A stretch of 64,000 bases of DNA from Syngnathus acus (taxonomy: Eukaryota; Chordata; Actinopteri; Syngnathiformes; Syngnathidae): the NCBI RefSeq assembly GCF_901709675.1, contig NC_051097.1, positions 9,588,039 through 9,652,038 of the forward strand, given 5' to 3'. A program made the position numbers and the translations under genes. Below the pieces are notes generated by a model that made no database searches, was not told the origin of the DNA, and saw nothing but the letters and a program-made list of their open reading frames with translations. Below, piece after piece: positions 1 to 13,480 of the stretch. Position 1 is the stretch's first letter. Every line of letters starts with the position of its first letter.

Positions 1-1410
1 ACAGATTTTGGGGGGAGAAACTATAATCCATAATGGAAAAAACTCACCTATTCACTATTTTCTTTAATGTGGAAAAAATATATATTTAAATTTTTTATGT
101 ATTTTTATTTATTTATTATTTTTTATTTATTGTTTTATTTTAAGTGCTACCAGTTTGATATGGACTTTTGAAATTGCCTATGTTATTATTTTCATTACAC
201 GCTATTGTGGTGTAAACATTTGAAATACAATTTAATGCAATTTTGGGATCATACTTTGTGGTTAATCTCATAGTGTGGGAAATTATACACACGCGTGGTA
301 GCCATCTGGAATTTCGGAAGTTTCCTGAATAGTCGGTCTGAATAGCGGGTCGAACCCACCTGTTAATAAATAAGTTTTGGCACACTTTTTGTTTATTCAG
401 GATTTAAAGCTGATCTCCTCTTTGAAACCGCTATGCTGCCTTCACATGGAAAAAAATAATTCATTTTTGCGGTTTTAGTCTGTGCACAACTGCACAGTAT
501 GAAGTGCTCCGAGATGAAGGTGATCCTAATGAAGTGTCTGCTGAGTGTACATATGTAATATTACAACATGGGAACAGGGGAAAAGCCATGGCAGTTTGAA
601 GCCATCATTTCAAAATATTGTTAAAGCTATGGAGTAAGGAGTGAGAGAGATTTTATTCTTAGTTATCCATATCGACCTACATTTACAAAGTGCAATGCGA
701 AAAATAAATGTGATAATGAAAACGAATCCAGAGCGACTCAAATGTGAACACGGTCAAACAAACCCAATTCAACTTCATAACATTCTTTCCGCACATTAAG
801 CAGGGCTTTGTTTACAATATGACTTTGCGTTTTTCTTTGCTTTGAGATCGCCTCATTAAGCTCCGCCTGCTGCTCCCTGTGATAAATCCGCCGGTAGTTT
901 GCTTGTTCTGCTTGGCAAAGCTCCAGGTTATCATGGTTCCCCATTTCCCCTTTTACTCATCACTAATGCAATAGCCAGCCATCTTCTACGCAATGTTTCA
1001 GACCAGATGAACGGACACCGGAACCATCCATCTCAGCAGATTCCGAATGGCGCGCGTTTCATATCTTTTTATGAACTGCTCTGGTGAACAAAGCGCTTTT
1101 TGTCTGGTTTCATCTTTCTACTTTCACTATGGAAGGTCACAATGAGATTAAACATCTCGCCATGCCTTGCCGCTTTTATCTGTCGCTGATCAAATCTTTG
1201 TGGCGTTCGCTCGGTCTTATCAGAGTCGCCCGTCTATGTACGTGTGTATCATGTTTATTTTATAAAGTACGCATGTTATCTCGCACATGGAGGAAGTTTC
1301 ACAGCGATGTAGTGACTGTGCGCTCACAAGGCCATGTTGTCACTCATTTCTTACTACGATTGTGGGTCGATTCTTACCGATCCTGATTTTTTTTTCCCTT
1401 CCCCTCACAG
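1..1410. other. Intron of cntfr (upstream part outside window)
   Basis: No exon was recognised here. The stretch ends in a pyrimidine-rich tract and CACAG acceptor directly before the cntfr exon at 1411. The 5' exons of cntfr (signal peptide, Ig-like domain, first cytokine-receptor domain) must lie left of the window. The first 150 bases are AT-rich low complexity. Confidence 0.7.
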
Positions 1411-4400
1411 TCAAGCCAGACCCCCCTGAGCGTGTGACGGCGACTCCGATCCGTTACAACGCACGAAGGCTGGAGGTATCCTGGCAGAGTCCCGCCACCT
1501 GGCCCGACATCGACACCTTCCCATTAAAGTACTTTCTCCGATACCGTCCGCTCATCAAGGAGACGTGGCAGCACGTAAGTACAACTCGGCAAAACACATT
1601 TGTTGCCGATTCCAAGTTTGAGCAATTGCCGGCGGTAGCCAGTGGAGTAATGTGGAAGATACCTCAGTTAAATCCATTGGGGGGGTTGGGGCAGCCCAGG
1701 TCAACAAAATGTTGTAAAATTTATTTTTAATAATTGTAATTTTCAACTATGATTATTTCTAATTATTTTTAATTTATTATTATTTTTGTATTTATTTACT
1801 TTTTCTCATTTGTGACAATTGGGTGGTTATTTGCTGTAATTTTACTCACCCATCCCTAATCAAAACAGGCAAGAAAAAAAGTATTTAAATTTGAGATAAT
1901 CTAGGCAAAAAGATTGTTGGCTTCTACCATTTGTATCATTACAATCCAAACATATGAAACCTCATTTTCAACACGAGACCAAACAATCCATTGTGAAGTC
2001 AACAGTTCAAAGTGCTTTCATCCAAGGTCACCCCAAATAGCAGCTTGGATGAACACGTTACTGTATCGAACTTGTTTTGCGGGGCTCCCCTTTCCCTCAG
2101 GCCCGTCGTAGAGTAAAAGCATATGTGGCCGCCAAAGATAAAAGTTCTGTCTGCTGCGGGCTAACGTTGCAGCGTTATTATCATGCATGTCATTGGTTTG
2201 CGTAGGTGTTGTTTTAAGGACTTGGGTTACACTCTCGCTCACAAACACACGTGTGTCAATGAAAGGCGGAATAACATTTTCTCTCGCTCTGTCTTTCCTG
2301 CACAATTTCAGTCCCCCCGCAGTTACCTTTCAACGCTCGCTCCCGCCGACCTCACAGCGGTGATATTCCCCATCTCGAGTACTTCCAAGTCGTCTCATCT
2401 CCACCTCCAGCTCATTTTGATTTTCACTCTATCGATCTTTGTTGTTCCCCCGCAGCTCGTCCCCACCCCTCATAGAATGAAAAGAATATTTGCGGCTGGA
2501 AAGTGATGATTAAACCCGACGTGCGCACTCAAGCGCCACTCGATCCTCATAAGAAGCCATGCATGACGTGAACGTTCCAAAAAGCAGAGTCAATGTTTGG
2601 TTTGGTTAGAGGAACATGATTTGAAAATTGCCGTCAATGACAGCTGGAAAGTGCGAGCTTTTCCTCTTTCGCGGTCGTCTTGGACGGACGACGGAGGTTT
2701 TCGTTTTTTTCGAAGAGGCAGAAAATACTCAGGCTGTCTAGACTTTTATGAGATGTCGGATTTATTCTTATGGTCCTGTGGAAAGCACACAATCAGTTTG
2801 AGAGATAGATGATTAATCTTTGTTGGTGGATGGAAGCAGAATCATTTCCAATTAACTGCAGAAAGGATTTCATTATTCGCGAAAGCAGAATAGTGGACGT
2901 GCAGGAGGTATCAGATCACACAGCTCATACAAGTTTTTAATTCAAAATAAATTGAAAGCAACACTTGTAGTAGATGTTAATTTGATTGCCGAGTTCCGAC
3001 ATGAATGCGAGTGACGCCGATCTCGGAGATCAAATGTTGTGTTGGAGCCAATTAGAGATTTGTAGACACCACTTAAACCTTGTTTGACAGACAGCTGGCT
3101 GAGAATGACTCTCTCACACGACATCGTCGAATGTGTCGGAAGGTTTGGATGCTTCTCAGCTTCATCGCGTTCCATCCGAGTGTTGAGGTGTATCCGCTTT
3201 AATCTACAAAGCAGAAAATGTTTTGGAGCTGAGAGGTGAAAAGTACTTACATAAAAGATAAACATCAAAAGAGTGTTAGATATATAAAAAATGACCGAGG
3301 GACGGCAAATTAAAACTAGCGCTTACTAAATTTAGAAACGGGTGACGGAAAAAAAATCTACTTGAATAATAAAACTGAAAGAAAAATGGACGGCCGGCGG
3401 GAAAGCCTCAGAAAGAATTGATAGAAATAAGATAGTGATAAAATACATGGAGGAACATGAGCCAAAAATAAAATAATAAATAGCACAAGAGGCGAGTTTG
3501 AAAGGGCGGATTTCGAGGCCATCACTCAGAAGGTGTTTCACATTATGGGCTGACAAATGTGATGAAAGACAAAAGGAAAGAAGTCTGAGGAGATTCAAAG
3601 CTGAAGACCGACTGTATGACTTAAAAACGGTTGAAAAATATATTTTTTGTGTGTCGGGCTCCCACTCCACTATTTTGTCTTCTAAATTTGTAAATCCGAC
3701 TATTTGTCAGTGAACCATGAACCTCTTTGCACATCCCCCGCATCTGCTCGCCTTTTAAATGCTCAATGAATCCAGTTCCGTTTCCTCTGACCTCTTTCTA
3801 CTCGGAGAAGTAGAGCTCGAACTCTCTGAGCAATTAAAAGCAACGGACCAGTCAGCGTGATGAGAACAATTTCACATTGCTCAATCTTCTCCAAGCGCTT
3901 ATGCTATGAAACTACATCTGCTATGCGGTAATTTCCCTTTGGGGTTGACGCTGAACTCCAGTCGACTGAAAACACGAGACTTGTGCATGGAAACATGCAT
4001 GTCGGAGCAGCAGAAACACAGAGCGTCACTCTCCATGAGTAAATAAACGCATTCTCGTTCCCTAATTAAATGGATTGGCGATGTTCTGACCGAGAAAGTC
4101 ATTAAATATGACGCTAATACGCATTAGCAATAACATTTCATAATACCGTAACATAGAAATAGATATATAGTACAGATAGATTCCATTCAAATATTTTTCC
4201 ATTCCATTGCATTCCTCATCTCCCTCCTTATTTTTTTTTTACTTGCAGATATCTTCCCCTCTCAGCTATCAGCATGTCATCCATCCATCCAATCCGTCCA
4301 TCCGCGCAATAAGCCAGCTATCTACGCATCCCAGCCCTTAAGGCATCTGTCTGTATCTATGACTGCACATGATAAATGTCTAGACCTTGATTGGGGGGAA

Positions 4401-6432
4401 AACATTCCGTCAGAAGGACACTGGCACAGACACATCGTTTATCAGGGCCCACTACACTATCGGGTTCCAGTCGTCATCATTTAGCTTGGAAACGCATATA
4501 AGACTTTCGAATGAGAAAAAAATTGGTGTTGGTCTTTAAGGTTATTTAAAACCTCTGTCGTGTTCATTTTCTGTCTTTCAGAATTTCAGATCCTCATCGT
4601 GTCTTATCTGCTAATACCTTTATCGTACGTTGTTGTTTTTTATCCGTGCCACCATCACAGAATCGCTGTTGACTACTGATAAAGATGAAAACAAAAACAT
4701 ACGTAGAGTGAATAGCAAATTTGTTCAACTCTTGTTTAACATCCATACGTAAGGTGTACTGTCTATTTTTTTCTTTCTAAAAATGTCAAGATTTTCAGGG
4801 CGCCTTTATATTCCCCAAAGTACGGTAATCATCTTTAATTCAACCTTTTTACAATAAGTACTTAAAAAGTCAAAACAATTGAGGCATGTGTCTACAAATG
4901 GTGGTAGCTTAGTTCTAAAATTATGATATTGCGTTACGTGCATAAATAAATTTTTGTTTTGCGTCACTTCCCAAGTAAGCTGGGAAAAGTTCCAGCTCAC
5001 CCTTGACTGTTCACAGGACACGTGGTTGAAAATAGATGATTTTTTATATCATGTGGGGTCTATGGACCCGCTTTTCAAGAAAGTACGCGTTGCCCCTTGT
5101 GGGGTAACCTGTGATTCTGATGTGACAGGAGCTATTTGGAAATATGACAAATTTGATCTAAAGGTGAGCGCAAAAAAAAAATAATAATAATGCCAAAGCG
5201 TTTTGAAAGCCTCACTTGATCTTACTCGTACAAGCTGTGAAGATGTTTTTCGACCCGCTTGAGAGTTTAGCGTCCTCTTACAGTAATTGCTGCCTGGGTG
5301 ATTTCAGAGGGGGGGGGGGGGGGGGGGAGGTCTTTGAGCCGAGAGAAATACCATCCAGTGAAATATCCCCCGGACCTGGAGTTTGTGTGCGCACACATGT
5401 GCATGTATACGCTCGTATAAGGGAAGAGAGCACGGTGGAAAAATGGGAGCTGTCAGTCAACGTAATGAGACCAAGCTTCTCGGTGTAAGCGCACACATAC
5501 ACCCACCGAGCGGCATCGGGCCAGTGGAAGTGCCATATAATTGGGTTTCCTTTCCAGGACAACAGACATGCTCAGTGGATTAGATCTGACCACCGACGCC
5601 AATTCCCTCCATGTCTCCCTCGCTCTGCTTTCCATCTTGATTTTACCTTCTTTGCTCATTTTCTTTTTAAATAATTGATCTCTAATTTCCCATCCTAATT
5701 TTATTTGCTGACTGTTTATCCTGTCACGTTGCCCTTTTTCCCCCCCATGTGACCTTTACAATTTATGTCAAGCCATTACATGGATGACTGCATGTTCTGT
5801 GCTGTACAATGCAACAGGGGCTAATTGAAGTCCTTTTTTTTTTTTTTATATATACCATAGCGCCACAACATGGTTGTAAATAGAAGATGAGAAAACATCA
5901 CTGTAAATAGAAGATAAGAAAGGTTGTGAGGAAATGGTGGGTGACTTTTATTCTCATAGGTGGAGGAATTTCCCCTTTTTGTCTGTTTGTGTAGAAGCTT
6001 TTGGAATGTGTGTACGTACTAGACAGACGATTTGTCTGTCGACGTTTTCGGTATATATGCCCTACCGGTTAAAGTTTCAGGCAGTATCACTGTAGATCTG
6101 AGCAAGAATTCTATGCATTTTAAATGATATCCCAAACGATAGCCGAGGTCCAATTTCATATCGTCTTTATTGTGCCAACAAATGTTTTCTCATATTATAC
6201 CTTATAGATGATATACAATGGATTGCAGCTACTCCGTTTCTCAAGCTAATGATATATGGGGTTAACATAAAAAAAAAAAAAAAGGTCTCCTATCGGAAAA
6301 ATGCAATTCCATGCAATTTATTATCGACTGTCTGACGAGTCTAGTGTAGAAATCTATAGATAGCGCCCACTCAGTTCAGAGTGTATGTATAGTATATATT
6401 ATATGGTGGTCCCAATTATTATTAATACCCTA

Positions 6433-6472
<40 letters not shown>

Positions 6473-6767
6473 TACCGTTCAAAAGTTTGGGGTCACAAAA
6501 TTGTTTGGGTGACCCCAAACTTTTGAACGGTAGTGTAAATATTATTACAATAAAATATTATGAATTAAATACTATAAATTATATCTTATTTGTATAAGAT
6601 TATATATAATCTATGAATATAAGTATACATATATATTATAAGATTTTTTACACAGAAGATTATATATATAATCTATAAATAATTATCTAAATAAATATAT
6701 ACACTACCGTTCAAAAGTTTGGGGTCACCCAAACAATTTTGTGACCCCAAACGTTTGAACGGTAGTG

Positions 6768-6805
<38 letters not shown>

Positions 6806-6980
6806 TATAAATTTAAAAAAGAAATATACATATATATTATATATTACTTATATATATATTATATTTTATATACGTATATATTCAATTTTATATATATATA
6901 TATATAAATTTAAAAAAGAAATATACATATATATTATATATTACTTATATATATATTATATTTTATATACGTATATATTC

Positions 6981-7028
<48 letters not shown>

Positions 7029-8285
7029 GGGCCCACCATAAGGATATTAACCCACCATAAGGACGGGATTGATGATTGTTTTCATCATCACAATGAAGGT
7101 GTGCCAACTTGTGGATACGAAGCGCCTTCCCCTTCTTCTCTGTCCCATATTCCTGCTCACATATGCTGTTGACGATGAACAAACATATGGTGTTTATGCA
7201 TGGAATGAAGAGATATGTCCAGAGTGAGGATATTTAAAGATTGTTGATCCGGTTGTTTTATCATCAGAATTTGTATGTTCTGTCTTGGGAGTAGTGCAGC
7301 GAGTGAGTCAACATGATGTTTTATGGATAAATATTTGTTGTTGGTGTTGGCAGGCAATTGTGTTTGGCCACATATGTCCAATTCCCTTTAGGTATGCACT
7401 CGGTATGATTGGTGAAAATCCACTTTTTATGACTTTAACCATCTTAATTGCTTGTTTGTTTAGCGCAATAGATCAGCCCAAGAGACGCGCAAGCACAGAC
7501 AACAGAAAATAAATAGATTTTATTCCGCCACGCGCTTGAACTTACAGGCTAAGGATCAGCTATATTTATGTATTTATTTATTTATTTTGCATGGACAGCA
7601 GCAGACTCCGACACGCTTCACTTCCTCGCTTTAGAAAGTACTTTGCTCAAATTTCCTGGCACGACTTATACAATCTAATGACATCTAATAACATTCCATG
7701 CCTCACTTTTTTTAAATGACACCAAACTGTTTGTGTCTGGTATGTGACCACGCGCCACAAAAAAAAAATGTTTTGATTTTTCACACTCTGAGCTTCGGCT
7801 TCTGCCAGTAGAAGCAAGCAGTTGGCCTCTGGGACCACTCGCCGCCGAGCAAGATGATTCGCCCAAACGCTGGAAGTTAGTCACCGGCACGATCCAGCCG
7901 ACTGCTTCACAAGCCACTTTTCGCTTTTAGTACGTTTGGCGGGATCCGGATCATTCTTGATCATTGGGAGAATTTAAGCCAAGCACACCTGGGAGCTGTT
8001 TTAAATTGTAGGCGAAAAAAAAAAAAGTCTCCTCTCATTTCCTCACCAGTAATGTTAGTTTGCTTGCATATTCCAAGACACACTTTATTTCTTTTTTTTT
8101 TACCCAAACTAACTTGGAAACAAACATGTGTGACTGCACTTGCACGTGTTTATTTTAGAGATCTCTTTCTGTGTAAATATCCGCATCTACTGTCTGGTAG
8201 AAAATGCTAAGAGGCACTGTGGTTACGCTGCTTGGGCGACGTATAAACAACGGCGATAGCTAAACGCTGGTTTGTGCATATTGTG

Positions 8286-8316
<31 letters not shown>

Positions 8317-11300
8317 TATATATATGCAGTGTGTGTGCAGGGCATAACATGAAATACGGTCACACGCACACACACGCAGATGTACACAGATGTGAGCATG
8401 CTCAAATGATGTTGTTAGCGCATTCCGCTAAATAAATTAAGCCTGTAAATATAGCACTCGGGTTGCCAGATAAAGTCTGGCCTTGTTCTTCCAAACAAAG
8501 CGTGGGCGGGAGGGAGACGCCGTTGAAGATCAAGGCCACGCGGAAAATAGAGGGGTCAACATCATCGTGAGATAAGAGAGAGATTATTTGGAAGTGGGGG
8601 GAAAAACTTCCAGAAGAAGTGTTCGGAGAGGCTGTGGTTGTTGAAAGATTTATCCCATGAGCTCATCGGAATGAGACAACAGTGGAATGCGATGGCCGTG
8701 TTGCTATAAAAAGTTGTTTATGCTCTTCAGTGTTTCTTTAAGTGCAGCAGTTTTCTCGATGGCGCCGTTTTTTCAATTTACTAATGTATGAAAGAATAGA
8801 TTTTTTTTTAAAACGACTAAGACAATTTAGTTGCGTAAGTGTGCACACCCCCAAGAATAGAAAGATATTTTAAAATAACTAAGATGTTGTAGTTGCATAA
8901 GTGTGCAGACACTCAAGAATAGGAGGATATTTAAATACAACTAAAATGGTGTAGTTGCAAAAGTGTGCACACCCTCACGAGTTTTCACTACTGTATACAT
9001 CTTATGTTGTCCAGACCACTCATGAAATTCTTGATGATGTCTTCCAATCAAAAATGTGAGGATTTGTTCCAATCCACTCGTTTGGCCGTCCGTGCGCATT
9101 TCTTGCCTCAACTGGAAACTGCCGAAGGCTCGTCGCTAAATCATTTCATTTGGCTTGAGGAGAGCAAAAGTCAGCACCTTCCCGAGCGCCATTTTTCCTC
9201 GAACGTGTCAAGACCCAAGCCAAAGGCAAACAAACATGCACACAACTGCGGCACTAACCGTAAATTACAACACAGCATCAAATCCAAGCGTGTGACGCGC
9301 ATTCAACCCTCGGATGCCTCGCAGTCACGCCGAGTTGGATCGTCCCTGATAATTTCAAAATGCGAGAAAATCAAGCGGTTTGATTCACCTGCGCAAAAAA
9401 ATGATGAAAGACGTGTTGTAAATAAATAACCACTCAATAAAAATGGTATCCCGCACGGCTGAGCTAATATAACTACCGTTAAACATTAAAGGTAGAATTG
9501 CAACGCTGAGCCTTTAATTTACGGCTGGCACTATACGTAGAAGGAAAGAGCTGTCAGAGTGACTTCCAGTGGGCTCGGGCGCTCGTAAATTCCCCTTTGC
9601 CAAATACATTTCAGAGTTCATGATGTTGCAATATTTCTTCTCCTTTCAAAAATACATCCAGCTTCCTAGGAAGTTAAAAATGACAATATGGAATATGTGT
9701 TGAAAAAAAAAAACATTAGCAGCATCTGGATTGTAATAAGTCTTATCATCTCAGTTGTTGCCACGGAAACAAATCTTGGGGAGTTCCTATCTGTTCATTC
9801 TCTTCTTGTTTGTTATCGTTTGATTTCGTTTCAGGTGGAACTATCTGAGAGCACTTCTCACACCATCACCGATGCTTATGCCGGGAAGGAATACATCATC
9901 CAGGTACCTTCACATCTACTTGATATACTTTTTTTTTTCTTTTTTTTAACATTGAGCACTTTGTGTGCCCAACAGGTCGCCGCCAAAGACACGGAGGTCG
10001 GAACATGGAGCGACTGGAGCGTCGCCGTGCACGCCACACCTTGGATTGAGGAACCAGTGCAGACCACCTCCACGACCGATGTGGAGTATCTCACGCGTAT
10101 GTCTCAGTCAATCGCACGATGACATCATGCATTTGAAGGTTTTTTGCTGATTTGAAATCTTCTGGTGGATCAATATTCTTGATGTGGTTGAGTGCATTAT
10201 GTATTAATCATGCATTTTTCACATTGCACCTCAGGAGTTTTTCTTTTTGTTAATACAGAGAAAGTCCTGGGTCAAAAATGTGGTAAACAACCAGTTTACA
10301 ATGGCCAGCTCTATTGATTGAATTTTATTTTTAACTGTGTAGTGTGGCCACCATAAATTAGCAAGGACATCCATCAGTCCTTCTGCAAATGTTCCCCATT
10401 CAGTTTCATTGCAACATTTCTTATTCACAGTAGGCTTTTATCATCCGTCTTAAAAGAGAGAACGGGCGGGCTTCCCAAAAATGCACGCTCTTTCTGAACA
10501 AAATGATTCTTTTATTTCTCTTCTCACGCCCTCCCATGAGGCGAACTTGAACCTTTTAGACAAAGACAAAATTCTGAAAGAGTTCAGAAATGTTTCACAG
10601 ACATTGTAAGAAACTGAAGCACACACATAGACATCTTTCTACATAGATGTACACAGTATATGTACATCTTTGAAAAATCAGCGTGCTGCCTCCTGACCAT
10701 TGGTTTCACGGTGTAACACTGCCCCCTGTAGGCCGTTAGCAGCACTACATTCTGTAAGTTTCATATGAGCACAAATATGTTAGAACATATTTAAAACTAG
10801 AAAAAGGGATAAGGGGGCCTTTTGTAACACTCCTAACATGCAAATCAATAGACACACACATGCACACACACACGTACACACACACCTTCTTGTCAGCCTC
10901 TTTATAAGCTTTACATTTTGGATGACCCATTAAATCTGTGTATCAAAAAAACAAAAAAGAAACTTCTAGAAAGGCTTCTGTCCACTCTAAAAATATTACA
11001 ATGGAGAAAAATCTTTTGATTCTCCCGTGTCCCGCTTTGAACCCGCTGTCACCCCTTTCCAGTGATATTTCCCTTCTGCTTTAAATAGTATGTCACATAC
11101 TATACCTCTTGGAGCTGAAGTGACATTGGCAGCGTGTTCCGCTTCTCATTTCACATCAAAAAGGACGGCGCACTGACAGACAGATGAAATCTCATCCCCG
11201 GCAATACGACCGCCCGCCCGCCGGCCGGCCGGCGCGCTATGAATGCAAAAAGACGTTTGGCCCGGGCAGCCTTTGAAAAGTCGCACCGTCTCACCCCATC

Positions 11301-12730
11301 AGCCAGACAGAAAGTCGACAGCGTCGCTTTTTATTTCCCATACTTTACTCCCATCATAAATGAAGTAATCAGTCACTTAAGTTACTTTTAAAATCAACTA
11401 ATCAGTAACTAAATGACTTTGTCATGGTAACCATGGCAACGCTTGTAGTTTCTAAATCACTTTTTTCCCCACTAATACATCTATTGCATCTGACAAAATG
11501 TTTAAAATTAAGTTTGTAGTTCGAACGGAAGCTCAAGTTGTATTCCTGATTGACAGGTGTTGCACGAGTAGACCTCACCTTAATTAATTGGGTGTTGGAT
11601 GAATATTATGTAAGCTGTAACATGGCTCACTAAGAGGCTAAGCGCAATTGCCGATAGCCCCCTCCACACAACGATTTCCCGGCTTATTGTCACCCTAAAT
11701 ACAAAGGATTAGTCTTTTTATGAGAAGTCCCCTTTGTGTACGCTTCATAAATCCGTCACGTTTTTCTCTCGATAAAATTCAAATTTCCTCCTCATGGCTC
11801 AGCTTGTGGGTTGCCAGATCCTCCTGCTCCCCGCCAGTCTTTTCTGGCTTGTTGCATCCGGTTATCCTCACATCACTTTTTGTTTTTGTCTCACCACTCA
11901 AAAGCAAAGCGGGAAGTTTCTTCCACTGTTTGAAGCACCCTGCTTTGCACTTTCTCTCTTTTTTTTTGCGTTCTCCATTTCACACCTGGCTGCTTCTTCT
12001 CACTATCTCCTGACTCCTCATTGCTTCACAACACTCATTAATTAGAGGGAGAGGGAAATTATATTCTCTACCCACTCACCCACCCAAAAATTATTTGTAT
12101 GATACTTTTTGAAACTATTAATAGTTTTAGTGGCTTAGAAGAACATTGATGAAATGAATCATGAATCCATTTCCCCTTGTGCAATTTGGCTCGCTTTCAT
12201 CCTATAAAGCGGTGTAAATCGTAGCCACAAAAAAAGGGAAGCCGAGTAATTCCTTGACCCGAGCAAGAAGTTGGACTGTATTAGTTCTGGTCAGCTTCCA
12301 AAAGGAATATGATTTTCCTTGTCGGGTTCACTTCATAACTGTCTCAACAAGTCTCCTATTGATTGCTCTTGCAGATTAGAATTGATTTTGCACTGCAATG
12401 CGTTTTCCTTTCTCTTTGCATCTTCCTGCTATCATTATTTTTTTTTCCAGCGTCCATTTGTCAAATCAGCGTTATAGATGTCAATTCCCTCGGGAATAAA
12501 AACAGCTGGCTACCGTTGTAGGATGAATAACGTGAGGATTTTCTTGCAATACACGAGTGAATCAAATGGTGTGTGTGTGTTTGTGTGTTTGTTTTTCTAC
12601 AGAGACAAAGACTTCGCCCATACCGTCATCCAACGCACCACATAAGGCTGAGCCTCCAGTGGGCGGAGCTGGCAAACTTCTCAACTTCTTCTCGCCTCTT
12701 CTCTTTGGGATAGTGCTGCTTATCATGTAG
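1411..12730 (+). CDS. cntfr: Ciliary neurotrophic factor receptor subunit alpha, C-terminal four exons (5' part off window)
   Basis: Coding exons are 1411-1574, 9835-9903, 9976-10096 and 12603-12730 (stop TAG 12728-12730). The joined frame gives about 160 C-terminal residues. They begin with the VKPDPPE linker into the second fibronectin III module of the cytokine-receptor region, run through [18 protein letters not shown], and contain the WSXWS box as WSDWS (10006-10020). The family binds CNTF-type ligands outside the cell and recruits gp130 and LIFR; it has no cytoplasmic domain. Consistent with this, the last exon encodes a Ser/Pro-rich stalk, a small-residue stretch (VGGAGK) and a hydrophobic end ([17 protein letters not shown]), which is a GPI-anchor signal. 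Splice phases are 2, 0, 0 and 1 and all join cleanly. The very similar il11ra lies on the opposite strand 7.5 kb downstream. Identity is near certain from the domain sequence; the incoming phase of the first exon assumes an upstream exon ending in G. Confidence 0.95.
5309..5327 (+). repeat. Poly-G tract (G19)
   Basis: An uninterrupted run of 19 G lies on the cntfr coding strand inside the large intron. Such runs can form G-quadruplexes and are prone to length error in assemblies. Confidence 0.9.
6469..6536. mobile_element. 68-bp palindromic MITE-like element, copy 1
   Basis: A perfect 28-bp inverted repeat starting ACACTACCGTTCAAAAG flanks a 12-base spacer, so the whole element can fold into one hairpin. 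It has no coding capacity. TA-repeat DNA abuts the left side, consistent with insertion at TA. The end sequence resembles a dispersed motif known from many fish genomes; the transposase family is not determined. Confidence 0.75.
6701..6768. mobile_element. 68-bp palindromic MITE-like element, copy 2 (inverted)
   Basis: Same length and arms as the copy at 6469-6536 but in the opposite orientation: the spacer reads as the reverse complement. One arm carries a single substitution (ACGTTTG instead of ACTTTTG). TA repeats lie on its right side. Confidence 0.75.
6809..7002 (+). repeat. Two-copy 97-bp tandem duplication
   Basis: A unit beginning AAATTTAAAAAAGAAATATA occurs at 6809 and again at 6906, a 97-base period. 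The intervening A/T-only sequence is the same in both copies, so the duplication is recent. Confidence 0.85.
8285..8314 (+). repeat. CA microsatellite
   Basis: About 15 uninterrupted CA units, followed by a short TA run and further imperfect CA/GT patches to about 8375. Confidence 0.9.
8805..8975 (+). repeat. Three-unit tandem repeat, 62-bp period
   Basis: The core TAGTTGC(A/G)(T/A)AAGTGTGCA recurs at 8828, 8890 and 8952. Each copy is followed by a related CAC(C/T)C-AAGAATAG or similar stretch. The units differ by several substitutions, so the array is old. Confidence 0.7.
10097..12602. other. Last cntfr intron
   Basis: This 2.5 kb intron lies between the WSXWS exon and the GPI-signal exon. 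It holds no recognised gene. It contains a CTCF-like motif near 10717, CA/GT patches (10853-10885) and a GT-rich tract directly before the acceptor at 12601. Confidence 0.7.
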
Positions 12731-13480
12731 TGAGTAAACACACACACGCACACACACAAGTTTCCTATTTTTCCATCATATTTTTTGCGTTCCTGTCTAG
12801 ATGTAACTGTCAAAAAGGAGAAGACGAAGAGGGGGAAGAAGAAGAGGCCGGATCTTTGTTTTCTCTTTTTGCACAAGTCCCAAGGATGTCGTGCATTGAT
12901 CATTTCTGTCTTATCATCGACTTACTTGCCAAGATGACTTGTACAATGCCCCCCTCCCCCACACCAATGAAGCAGTTTCAATTAATGTCGACACGCAAGA
13001 GGAGCCGCCGCCTCATCTTCATCATCGTCTTCATCAGCAGCAACAGTAGAAGCAACGCTGAAAACACTTGCCCGCTGGCTTTAATTTAATTTGTTCGGCT
13101 GGTATTGACTTTCCACTCTGCCTTTTTTTTTTTTTTTTTTTTTTTTCTCGGGTTTCGTGTGTGTGTGAAACGACAGCGGAATTCACACAACAAAAACAAA
13201 ATCGGCGCACCTAAAAGTCGAGCATGTGCTCACGTGCTTATGCCCAGCCGCTGTGCCAGTGCCCCCATACAGCTAAACCGTCATGCCAAAGACTCAACGA
13301 CGCCCCCTGCAGTATAAAATATCAAATATGTTCCAAATTCAACAGGGATGCGAGGACCAACACTTGTCTGCTTGGTTGAAACATTTTGCTTGCATCTGTC
13401 AAGAAGGACGATGATTGTAAAAACAAAAACAAATATATCTATATGTGGAATAAAGTCTAAAGCTGCCCTACTATTTTTTT
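12731..13480 (+). other. 3' UTR of cntfr
   Basis: Untranslated sequence follows the stop codon. It includes a 24-base poly-T run (13123-13146) and ends at the AATAAA signal at 13449-13454, with cleavage expected some 15-30 bases later. The exact end is inferred. ATTAAA near 13926 could serve a longer form. Confidence 0.6.
13449..13454 (+). promoter_or_regulatory. Polyadenylation signal of cntfr
   Basis: Canonical AATAAA about 720 bases after the cntfr stop codon on the same strand. Confidence 0.65.

Larger units (their letters stand above)
6420..7025. repeat. AT-rich microsatellite cluster
   Basis: Long (TA)n stretches alternate with short A/T-only spacers. Two 68-bp palindromes and a 97-bp duplication are embedded in the cluster. 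Open frames made of Tyr-Ile repeats here are artefacts of the TA repeat. Confidence 0.9.
1575..9834. other. Large cntfr intron, repeat-rich
   Basis: This 8.3 kb intron separates the two halves of the second FNIII module of cntfr. It holds a run of 19 G (5309-5327), AT-rich satellite-like DNA with palindromic elements (6420-7025), a CA microsatellite (about 8285-8314) and a three-unit 62-bp tandem repeat (about 8805-8975). No gene was recognised. Open frames such as 8965-9429 show no recognised domain. Confidence 0.75.

Noticed and set aside
6765-7172. 135-codon Tyr/Ile-repeat frame
   Set aside because: Translation of the TA microsatellite and 97-bp duplication; not a protein.
8965-9429. 154-codon open frame in the large cntfr intron
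   Set aside because: Begins inside the 62-bp tandem repeat, has biased composition and no recognised family. Not supported as a gene.
12721-12740. Possible donor at the cntfr stop codon (GTAG|TGAGT)
   Set aside because: No GT at the needed position with good context, and the frame already ends in a typical GPI-anchor signal.
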